NCBI GenBank assembly: GCA_905480055.1
Contig: CAJQOW010000124.1
Location: 1-6,986, forward strand
DNA length: 6,986 bases
Source: an uncultured Acidimicrobiia bacterium
Lineage (GTDB): Bacteria > Actinomycetota > Acidimicrobiia > UBA5794
Direction of reading: 5' to 3'
The position numbers and the translations under genes are program-made. Positions within the stretch are counted from its first letter, which is position 1. Each line of letters opens with the position of its first letter. Shown here in pieces: positions 1 to 5,573 of this stretch. A model generated the notes under the pieces. The model had not been told where the DNA came from and did not search any database. It worked only from the letters and a program-made list of their open reading frames with translations.

Positions 1-615
1 GTACATCATCAGCCCCGCGTCTTCGAGGTCCCAGAAGTTCTGCCACGTGGCCCAATCGGGAACGAGGTTCGAGTTTGCGATGAGCACGCGAGGAGCACCG
101 GCATGGGTGCGGAAGCGACCAACCGGCTTCCCGGACTGAACCAGCAGGGTCTCGTCCGACTCGAGCTCGGTGAGAGATGCAACGATCGCATCGAAGGCCT
201 CCCAGTTGCGGGCAGCCCTTCCCGTGCCCCCGTACACGACAAGATCCTCCGGCCGTTCGGCGACATCGGGATCGAGGTTGTTGAGCAAGCATCTGAGCGC
301 TGCCTCCTGGAGCCACCCTTTCGTGTTCAGCCCAGAGCCGTGTGGAGCATGGATTTCCCGAGGACCGGTCCCGTAGGCGAACGCAGTGTTCGTATCGTCC
401 GCAGGTACGGCAGCGGTGGTGCGTTCGTTGTAGGTCTTCGCGGCTTCGTCGATGCCCTTGTCCAGGGTCTCGCTTGCGCTCGTGGCCGCAGCCTTGGTCT
501 TCTCCCACGTCTCCGCGCGGGCATCTGCGGTGCTCTCCCAGGCCTCGGTGGCAGCAGATGACGCTTTGTCGACACCTTCGGACAGTTTGTCGAGCCAGTT
601 CTTTTTGTCAGCCAC
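1..615 (-). CDS. hutU: Urocanate hydratase (urocanase), 5' part, with an unusual N-terminal helical extension
   Basis: Second enzyme of histidine degradation: an NAD+-dependent cytoplasmic hydratase converting urocanate to 4-imidazolone-5-propionate. The open frame starts at GTG (615-613) and runs 205 codons to the left edge, so roughly 480 C-terminal residues, including the main NAD-binding region, are outside. From residue about 81 it matches the urocanase N-terminus: [12 protein letters not shown], then [20 protein letters not shown] (about 111-130), [20 protein letters not shown] (about 154-166), and [18 protein letters not shown] (about 174-191). Typical bacterial HutU proteins start within a few residues of this core. 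Here residues 1-75 are an Ala/Glu/Lys/Thr-rich predicted helix with 11-residue periodicity. No ATG, GTG or TTG occurs in frame between residue 2 and the core, so the extension appears to be translated. AAGGAGG lies 4 nt upstream and overlaps the hutH stop by one base, which suggests translational coupling. Identity is very secure; the role of the extension is unknown. Confidence 0.95.
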   Translation of the reverse strand, partial: MADKKNWLDKLSEGVDKASSAATEAWESTADARAETWEKTKAAATSASETLDKGIDEAAKTYNERTTAAVPADDTNTAFAYGTGPREIHAPHGSGLNTKGWLQEAALRCLLNNLDPDVAERPEDLVVYGGTGRAARNWEAFDAIVASLTELESDETLLVQSGKPVGRFRTHAGAPRVLIANSNLVPDWATWQNFWDLEDAGLMMY

Positions 616-619
616 CGTG

Positions 620-626
620 CCTCCTT
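620..626 (-). promoter_or_regulatory. Strong Shine-Dalgarno of hutU, overlapping the hutH stop
   Basis: On the minus strand AAGGAGG ends 4 nt before the GTG at 615. Its first A is the last base of the hutH TGA (626-628). This decides the GTG start, because no other start codon precedes the urocanase core in this frame, and it implies hutH-hutU translational coupling. Confidence 0.8.
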
Positions 627-2134
627 CAGCGCGCCGAGAAGGCGCCGTCCTCGATCAATCGGGCAATGTTCTCGATGTCCGGACCTGGCGGTCTGTCCTG
701 GGTCAGCGGCTCACAGACCGACCGCACCGCATCCCGCACTGCGGCGGTTCCCGGGGCGGGCTGATACTCCCGCTGCTCCACACCCTGCGCAGCGCACATC
801 AGCTCGACGGCGACGACCCGTGCAGTATTCGTCAGCACCTGATCGAGCTTGCGAGCTGCCCCAAAACCCATCGAAACGTGATCCTCCTGGAGGCCAGAGG
901 TCGGTATTGATTCGACACTCGCGGGATGCGCAAGCACACGGTTCTCAGCGACGATCGCCGCCGCGGTGTACTGCGTGAGCATGTAGCCACTCTCCACACC
1001 GGGATCGTTGGCGAGGAACGGGGTGAGACCGGACGAACGGTCAGGGTCGAGCAAGCGATCGGTCCGTCGCTCGGAGATCGACCCGAGCTCCGTCACTGCG
1101 ATCGCCAGGTAGTCGAGGGCGAATGCAAGCGGTTGACCGTGGAAGTTGCCACCCGACACGACCTCAGCATCCTCAGCGAAGACGATGGGGTTGTCGACCA
1201 CCGCCCCAAGCTCCGTGGTGAACACTTGCGAGGCATAGGCAATGGTGTCCCGGACCGCACCATGGACCTGGGGCGCACACCGCAACGAGTACGCATCTTG
1301 CACCTTGTGGGAGAAGTCGTCGTGGTGTGAGGCATCGATCTGTGACCCCTCGAGCATCGCAGCGATATTGCGAGCGGACTCGATCTGGCCCGGGTGTGGT
1401 CGTAGTTCGTGGATGCGAGCCTCGAACGGCCGAGACGAACCCATGAGCGCTTCGACACTGAGCGCACACGCGGCGTCGTCGGCATCGACGAGGTTCAGTG
1501 CGCGGTGCACGGCCAGGCAGCCATGCGCAAGCATGCCCTCCGTTCCGTTGAGGAGGCTCAAGCCCTCCTTCGGACCAAGCGTCAGCGGGGCAAGACCGAA
1601 GCCTGCCAACACATCAGCTGCAGGCCGAACGGTGCCATCATCAGAGAGCACCTCCCCCTCGCCGATGAGGGGAAGCATGAGATGCGCAAAGGGTGCGAGG
1701 TCGCCCGATGCTCCAACCGAGCCCTGGGACGGGACCGCTGGGATGATGTCGAGGTTCAGGAAGTCGACGAGCCGTTCGACAATCGCGGGTCGCACTCCCG
1801 AATGTCCCTGGGCGAGGGTTCGCGCGCGGCATATGAGCATGGCTCGCACCACGGAACGCTCCAGAAGCGGGCCGACACCACAGGCATGGGATCGCAGGAG
1901 GTCTACCTGCATCTCCGATGCTCGCTCCGTTGGAATCCTGGTGTTGGCGAGGGCACCGAACCCGGTGGTGATGCCGTAGACGGTTGCATCATCAGCGATG
2001 ACCCTGGCAACGAGATCCATTGCAGGCTGCATCTGCTCGACGAGACCATCGCCCACAACGACGGGCGCGTTGTCGATCGCGACAGCGACAACTTCCTCGA
2101 TCGAGAGGGCAGATCCGTCGAGTACGACGCTCAT
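626..2134 (-). CDS. hutH: Histidine ammonia-lyase (histidase)
   Basis: Catalyses non-oxidative deamination of L-histidine to trans-urocanate and ammonia, the first step of histidine catabolism; a cytoplasmic homotetramer in this family. The 502-residue length is normal. The MIO electrophile precursor Ala-Ser-Gly is at residues 142-144 inside [12 protein letters not shown], the same numbering as the well-studied Pseudomonas putida enzyme. Other family residues are in place: Tyr53 in [10 protein letters not shown], His83 in RSHACGVGP, Asn196 in LLNGTEG, the [11 protein letters not shown] segment (282-292), NFHGQP (330-335) and Glu417 in LQEDHVSMG. His83 and the Glu near 417 favour histidase over phenylalanine or tyrosine ammonia-lyase. 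The ATG at 2134 is preceded by AAGGAAG with a 4-nt spacer. The gene sits 59 bp after the aminopeptidase gene and 10 bp before hutU, so co-transcription is likely. No truncation or missing catalytic residue is seen. Confidence 0.97.
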   Translation of the reverse strand: MSVVLDGSALSIEEVVAVAIDNAPVVVGDGLVEQMQPAMDLVARVIADDATVYGITTGFGALANTRIPTERASEMQVDLLRSHACGVGPLLERSVVRAMLICRARTLAQGHSGVRPAIVERLVDFLNLDIIPAVPSQGSVGASGDLAPFAHLMLPLIGEGEVLSDDGTVRPAADVLAGFGLAPLTLGPKEGLSLLNGTEGMLAHGCLAVHRALNLVDADDAACALSVEALMGSSRPFEARIHELRPHPGQIESARNIAAMLEGSQIDASHHDDFSHKVQDAYSLRCAPQVHGAVRDTIAYASQVFTTELGAVVDNPIVFAEDAEVVSGGNFHGQPLAFALDYLAIAVTELGSISERRTDRLLDPDRSSGLTPFLANDPGVESGYMLTQYTAAAIVAENRVLAHPASVESIPTSGLQEDHVSMGFGAARKLDQVLTNTARVVAVELMCAAQGVEQREYQPAPGTAAVRDAVRSVCEPLTQDRPPGPDIENIARLIEDGAFSAR

Positions 2135-2193
2135 TCAGCTTCCTTGGCTAGCGGCTCCTGGTCAGCAGGCTAGAAACTCGGGCTCCTCCATGC
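2135..2193 (-). other. Aminopeptidase-hutH spacer with the hutH SD and a small imperfect hairpin
   Basis: This 59-bp gap holds the hutH ribosome binding site (AAGGAA, 2140-2145). Read on the minus strand it also contains CTAGC and GCTAG arms separated by 16 nt, and inside them CCTG/CAGG with a 5-nt loop. The arms are short and no T-run follows, so this is not a convincing terminator. It could be a weak regulatory hairpin or chance. A TAGCCT -10-like hexamer is present without a recognisable -35. Confidence 0.3.
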
Positions 2194-4698
2194 CTAGCGA
2201 AGCGCCTCACCGAGACGCTCGCCCTCTCGCTCGCGCAGCCGAGTGCGCACCTCGAGCTGCTCCAACTTCTGGGCAACCTTCTTGTCTGCGCCGGGTATCT
2301 CGTGGTCTGCGAACCACGCACGGATCGCTTCGGCCACCTCGGGCTCAGACCGAAAGTGCATCAGATCGGTCATGCGATAGGCGTTCGTCGGAGGCATCGC
2401 AGCCAACACGGCGTCCCAGTTGTCGGTGATCAGTTGCCATGCCCTCGCACCGTTCTCGCGATGCCCGAGCAGCACAGCGAGGACCCAGAACGAGTCCTGC
2501 GTTCTGATGTCCCTGTCAATCACCATGCGGACGATGCGGTCGGGTACCTCCGGATGCGGCACCATCACCGCAGCGCGCAGATACTTGACCGTGAGCTGGG
2601 GGGTCGATGCGGTTTCCGACAGGTGGAGGAAGCGTTCGAAGTCGGCAATGTCTCCGTTTGCAGCAGTGATCATCAGTGCTGCATCGGCGATCTCGGCATC
2701 GACATCTCCGTCAGCGGCCTCGACCGCCCTGGCCTGAGCAATCGTCTCCTGATCCTGGGCTAGGTTCCCCATGCCACGCAGCATCAGCCCACGCAGGGCT
2801 CGAGTCCGATCAGAGTCGCCATCAGCGACCGTCCAACCAAGCTCCGCAGCCGGCCCGCCCAGCAGTTCAGCTGCGAACTGCTGCAGCGCTGGCCGATCGT
2901 CGGAGGACACGATGCGATCAAGCTCGCCAAGGCCCCCAAGGGCCATGGCCCAGATGTCGTTCTCCTTCTCACCCGACAGGCGCTCGATCACGGCGAGGAA
3001 GTCAGCGGCCTCGATCTTGGCGGCAAGCAGATTGGCCAAGGAGTCCGAAACGACGGACATGCGCTCGACGGCGTCGAGATCACTCAGCCGATCGGTAACG
3101 GAAGCAGCCAGAGCATCGTCGTAGTTGACCCGGTAGAAGCCCTCACCACCAGCATTGACGATGACGTTGTCCCCCACCGAGACTTCAACAGGCTCTTCTC
3201 GGACAAGCACCTTGCCGGTGCCGGCATCAGATGAGTACAGAACCGGAATCTGCCACGTCGTGTCACCCTCTCCGATGAATCTGAACTGGCTCTGCCTCAG
3301 CTCGATGCCGCCCTCGGTCGACTGCACGTCGATTGCCGGGAACCCACCCTGGAAGATCCACGTCTTCATGATCTCACCGACGGGTTCGTCAGATACCGAC
3401 TCGAGCGATGCCCACAGATCCTCGTTGTCGGTGTTCGAGAACGAGTGGGTCTTGAGGTAGTGCGAGACCCCTGCCCGGAAGGTCTCCTCGCCAAGGTATT
3501 GCTCGAGCATGCGGAGCACGGACGAACCCTTTTCATAGGTGAGGACGTCGAACATCGCATCCGCTTCCTTCGGCGAAGCGACGGGGAACTCGATCGGACG
3601 CGTCGATTGCAGCGCATCCGTCTCCTGGCTCCTGGCACGGTCGGATCCCATCACGAGCCACTGCATCCACTCCGGACGGAACGCATCGGTGCTCTTGTTC
3701 TCAGCGAAGGTGGCAAATGCCTCGTTCAGCCAGATTCCGTTCCACCACTTCATCGTGACGAGGTCGCCGAACCACATGTGGGCGATCTCGTGGGCGATGA
3801 CACTCGCCACACGCAACATCTCGAGCTGCGTGGCGGTGTTCGGGTCGAGCAGCAGGGCCGTCTCCCTGTACGTGATACACCCGAGGTTCTCCATCGCTCC
3901 CCACGCAAAGTCCGGGATCGCCACCATGTCGAGCTTGTCGCCCGGATAGGGAACGTCGTAGTAGTTGGCGAAATACCTGAGCGCGTGAGCCCCGGCCTCG
4001 ATTGCGAAGTCGGCCAGGTGGAGCTTTCCTGGCGGAGCGATGATACGAAGCGGAATCCCGTCGACATCGACCGGATCGGTTGCCTCGAGCTCTCCGACGA
4101 TGAACGCCACGAGATAGGTCGACATGAGCACGGTCGTGGCAAAGGAGACCTTGATCTTGCCGTTGTCGAGGACCTCGCGCGAAGATTCAGCGGCGTTCGA
4201 AACCGCCATCAGGCCCTCATCGGTGATCAGGTTGACACTGAACCTTGCCTTGAGATCCGGCTCATCCCAACACGGGAACGCCCGACGTGCATCAGTCGCC
4301 TCGAACTGCGTCGTGGCGATGGTCGTGTCGTTGCCATCTGCATCGGTATACGTCGACCGGTAGAAGCCTCGCAGCATGTCGTTGAGGACCCCACGGAACG
4401 AGATACGGACCGCTGCCGCGCCCTCGACCAAGCCGGATGAGAGCTGCAGGGTGAGACGTTGCGATTCTTCGTCGAGCGACCACTCTGCTGCTTGCTCACC
4501 GTCGGCATCGATGACCGACGCGCTCTCGATGTCGAGGTCGATGGCATTCATCACGACGGTGTCGGTGGCCTCGACCACAGCAACATCGATCACCACGGAT
4601 CCAGCGAACGTTGCAGCGTCGAGATCGGGTTCGAGCGTGATCGAATAGTGGTTCGGCACAACCGTACGAGGCAGCCGGTAGTCAGCTTCGGAAGCCAT
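2194..4698 (-). CDS. pepN: M1-family zinc metallo-aminopeptidase (aminopeptidase N-like, ERAP1_C-type C-terminus)
   Basis: Removes N-terminal amino acids from peptides; no signal peptide is visible, so it is probably cytoplasmic. It has 834 residues, normal for M1 enzymes. The N-terminal beta domain spans about 10-200 with the conserved FPCWDEPD (141-148). The exopeptidase motif GAMEN is at 267-271. The zinc site HEIAH is at 303-307, with the third ligand Glu326 in NEAFA, and Tyr388 in YEKG is the transition-state tyrosine. An all-alpha C-terminal domain follows from about 540. The start is ATG 4698 (protein begins MASEADYRLPR), with AGGAG 4 nt upstream. A further in-frame ATG at 4890 would add 64 residues encoded by repeat DNA and is rejected. 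The gene is followed by hutH after 59 bp on the same strand, so it may be co-transcribed with hut genes and supply histidine from peptides; that link is inference. The subfamily symbol is approximate. Confidence 0.95.
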   Translation of the reverse strand: MASEADYRLPRTVVPNHYSITLEPDLDAATFAGSVVIDVAVVEATDTVVMNAIDLDIESASVIDADGEQAAEWSLDEESQRLTLQLSSGLVEGAAAVRISFRGVLNDMLRGFYRSTYTDADGNDTTIATTQFEATDARRAFPCWDEPDLKARFSVNLITDEGLMAVSNAAESSREVLDNGKIKVSFATTVLMSTYLVAFIVGELEATDPVDVDGIPLRIIAPPGKLHLADFAIEAGAHALRYFANYYDVPYPGDKLDMVAIPDFAWGAMENLGCITYRETALLLDPNTATQLEMLRVASVIAHEIAHMWFGDLVTMKWWNGIWLNEAFATFAENKSTDAFRPEWMQWLVMGSDRARSQETDALQSTRPIEFPVASPKEADAMFDVLTYEKGSSVLRMLEQYLGEETFRAGVSHYLKTHSFSNTDNEDLWASLESVSDEPVGEIMKTWIFQGGFPAIDVQSTEGGIELRQSQFRFIGEGDTTWQIPVLYSSDAGTGKVLVREEPVEVSVGDNVIVNAGGEGFYRVNYDDALAASVTDRLSDLDAVERMSVVSDSLANLLAAKIEAADFLAVIERLSGEKENDIWAMALGGLGELDRIVSSDDRPALQQFAAELLGGPAAELGWTVADGDSDRTRALRGLMLRGMGNLAQDQETIAQARAVEAADGDVDAEIADAALMITAANGDIADFERFLHLSETASTPQLTVKYLRAAVMVPHPEVPDRIVRMVIDRDIRTQDSFWVLAVLLGHRENGARAWQLITDNWDAVLAAMPPTNAYRMTDLMHFRSEPEVAEAIRAWFADHEIPGADKKVAQKLEQLEVRTRLREREGERLGEALR

Positions 4699-4702
4699 GG
4701 GA

Positions 4703-4707
4703 CTCCT
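4703..4707 (-). promoter_or_regulatory. Shine-Dalgarno deciding the aminopeptidase start
   Basis: AGGAG on the minus strand lies 4 nt before the ATG at 4698. The same spacing is used at hutU. It supports the 834-residue protein over the extended frame from 4890. Confidence 0.7.
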
Positions 4708-4732
4708 GTGTTTCGGGGGTGCAGGAAGGGTA

Positions 4733-4801
4733 TCGGAGCTTTGGGGCTTCGGGGCCTGGGAGTCTTGGAGCCGTGAGCCGTGAGCCGTGAGCTTCGGAAG
4801 C
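4733..4801 (-). repeat. Degenerate tandem array of 8-bp and 7-bp units upstream of the aminopeptidase gene
   Basis: Read on the minus strand from 4801 down, the sequence parses without gaps into GCTTCCGA, AGCTCAC, GGCTCAC, GGCTCAC, GGCTCCAA, GACTCCCA, GGCCCCGA, AGCCCCAA, AGCTCCGA. There are three heptads (4773-4793) flanked by octads (4794-4801 and five at 4733-4772). The units share an RGCYC-type core with a shifting tail, so the period changes from 7 to 8 within one array. On the plus strand the heptad part reads as GAGCCGT three times (4768-4788) plus GAGC. It is non-coding in the favoured annotation. Function unknown. Confidence 0.8.
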
Positions 4802-4909
4802 GTGACCTTTTCGCTCGCCTTGCTACTCCTGCGGCGAAGAGCGGTGGGTGATGGAACTGCAATCCATCCAGGTCTGCACTCATAACTCATGACTTATGGC
4901 TCATGGCTC
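4768..4909 (+). other. Inverted heptad arrays around a structured core: possible MITE-like repeat or structured RNA
   Basis: Plus-strand bases 4768-4784 can pair with 4893-4909 over 17 consecutive positions, three of them G-U. The enclosed core has an interrupted stem, CGCT/AGCG plus CGCC/GGCG (4812-4819 with 4833-4843, a 3-nt bulge and a 13-nt loop), and a perfect 6-bp stem GATGGA/TCCATC (4850-4855 with 4863-4868, a 7-nt loop). On the minus strand the three G-U pairs become A-C mismatches, so the fold is better in plus-strand RNA. No open frame, transposase or T-run is present. It may be a small dispersed repeat, a structured untranslated region, or the by-product of two converging tandem arrays. 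Confidence 0.4.
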
Positions 4910-4912
4910 AAA
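4878..4912 (+). repeat. Second degenerate heptad array, opposite in orientation to the first
   Basis: Five consecutive heptads on the plus strand: ACTCATA, ACTCATG, ACTTATG, GCTCATG, GCTCAAA, followed by GCTT. The consensus RCTCATG is the same unit as the GCTCACG heptad seen on the minus strand at 4773-4793, so the two arrays are inverted relative to each other. The array begins about 14 bp after the DUF2277 stop codon. Confidence 0.8.
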
Positions 4913-4925
4913 GCTTGGGCGCCGC

Positions 4926-5132
4926 TCAGGCACCCCTCACAACAAGTGAGTCCATCAGGCGCTCGGTAGCCGCCGTGATCTGCCTGACGGCCGTGTCGAA
5001 GGCTGCCTGGTTGTGGGCCGCCGGCTTGGAGAAGCCGCTGACCTTGCGGACGTATTGACGGGCGGCCTCTTCCATCGCCTCGTGGTCATCGATGACGGCC
5101 CCTTCACGGAGCCTGTGGATAGATCTGCACAT
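4926..5132 (-). CDS. DUF2277 family small protein
   Basis: A 68-residue soluble protein matching the DUF2277 pattern: start MCRSIHRLR, then EEAARQYVRKVSGFSKPAAHN (about 21-41), AAFDTAVRQITAATERL, ending in a DSLVVRG-type segment. The Cys2-Arg3 start and the QYVRKVSGF block are the family hallmarks as I know them. Many members continue with a basic tail that this copy lacks. The function of the family is not established to my knowledge. The ATG at 5132 has no SD, but a TAGCGT hexamer ends 6 nt upstream, consistent with a leaderless mRNA. It is head-to-head with the tautomerase gene (39 bp between start codons). On the same strand the aminopeptidase gene begins 227 bp downstream, across the repeat region. 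Confidence 0.85.
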   Translation of the reverse strand: MCRSIHRLREGAVIDDHEAMEEAARQYVRKVSGFSKPAAHNQAAFDTAVRQITAATERLMDSLVVRGA

Positions 5133-5138
5133 ACCGGC

Positions 5139-5163
5139 ACGCTAGCCGCAGACGCACTAGCGT
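5139..5163. promoter_or_regulatory. Head-to-head overlapping promoters formed by a perfect inverted repeat (ACGCTAG / CTAGCGT)
   Basis: ACGCTAG at 5139-5145 and CTAGCGT at 5157-5163 are perfect 7-bp inverted arms with an 11-bp spacer. Each arm places TAGCGT, a TANNNT-type -10 hexamer, just before a start codon: 8 nt before the plus ATG at 5172 and 6 nt before the minus ATG at 5132. Neither start has an SD, which fits the leaderless mRNAs common in actinobacteria. No clear -35 is seen for either side. The repeat could instead, or also, be an operator for a dimeric regulator. Confidence 0.5.
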
Positions 5164-5171
5164 CCCGACGC

Positions 5172-5567
5172 ATGCCACACCTGCGCCTTGAACACTCCGA
5201 CGACCTCACCCCGTTGCCGGACTTCCCAGATGTCTTCGCCCAGATGCACACGGTGCTTCACACAACGGCCGGTGCAGCGATCGCAAACGCCAAGAGCAGG
5301 GCAATCGCCGTCTCCGGCTACGTGGGCGACGGAAACCCAGCGAATGCCTTTGTGCATCTGTCGATTGAGCTGATGGAGGGTCGATCGACCGAGGTGAAGG
5401 CCGCGGTATCGGATCAGTGCCTCGCCATTGTTGACGACGCGTTCAGCAGGACAGGCAAGGGCCGCAACCTTCAGATCACCATCGCCGTGTCCGATCTGGA
5501 ACGCGCAACGTATCGCAAGATCCCGGAGGGCACCATTCCTGACAGGGAAATCCCGGACTCAGCCTGA
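5172..5567 (+). CDS. 5-carboxymethyl-2-hydroxymuconate delta-isomerase-like tautomerase (CHMI/HpaF family)
   Basis: A 131-residue protein of the tautomerase superfamily. The classical member isomerises 5-carboxymethyl-2-hydroxymuconate in homoprotocatechuate (4-hydroxyphenylacetate) degradation, using the amino-terminal proline exposed after Met removal. Evidence: the protein starts MPHLRLEHSDDL, giving Pro2 as the catalytic base and the MPHxxxExSDN/D signature. SRAIAVSGYVGDG with Arg43, then NAFVHLSIELMEGRS (58-72) with Arg71, match the family's conserved arginine and AFVH...GRS blocks. The start at 5172 is fixed by the need for N-terminal Pro; the frame is open upstream to 5013, but that part overlaps the DUF2277 gene and has no family match. 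No SD is present; TAGCGT 8 nt upstream suggests a leaderless mRNA. No other aromatic-degradation gene is in view, so the true substrate is uncertain. It converges on ftcD with 6 bp between stops and no room for a dedicated terminator. Confidence 0.88.
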   Translation: MPHLRLEHSDDLTPLPDFPDVFAQMHTVLHTTAGAAIANAKSRAIAVSGYVGDGNPANAFVHLSIELMEGRSTEVKAAVSDQCLAIVDDAFSRTGKGRNLQITIAVSDLERATYRKIPEGTIPDREIPDSA

Positions 5568-5573
5568 CGTGCG

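Noticed and set aside
103..561. Open frames on the plus strand and in another minus frame over 9-575
   Set aside because: The GTG-initiated HutU frame on the minus strand covers 1-615 with clear family matches; the others are shadows.
2162..2191. 9-codon open frame upstream of hutH as a possible leader peptide or attenuator
   Set aside because: It contains no histidine codons, has no SD of its own, and no alternative terminator structure follows.
3445..4440. 331-codon plus-strand open frame antisense to the aminopeptidase
   Set aside because: A high-GC shadow of the real gene: no recognisable domain and biased low-complexity composition. The same applies to the long plus-strand frames over hutH (1242-1979, 1409-2173).
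4850..4868. Anticodon-arm-like hairpin with GCA in the loop, reminiscent of tRNA-Cys
   Set aside because: The base before the GCA triplet fits, but the arm cannot be extended to acceptor, D or T arms, and no TTCGA-type T loop is present nearby.
4699..4890. 64-residue N-terminal extension of the aminopeptidase from an upstream in-frame ATG
   Set aside because: The extension is encoded by the degenerate repeat arrays, resembles no M1 N-terminus or signal peptide, and an SD sits directly before the ATG at 4698, where family similarity begins.
4768..4912. CRISPR-like repeats
   Set aside because: Units are 7-8 bp, directly abutting, degenerate and without spacers.
5013..5171. Upstream extension of the tautomerase reading frame
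   Set aside because: It overlaps the DUF2277 gene antisense, and the catalytic proline must follow the initiator Met, which fixes the start at 5172.
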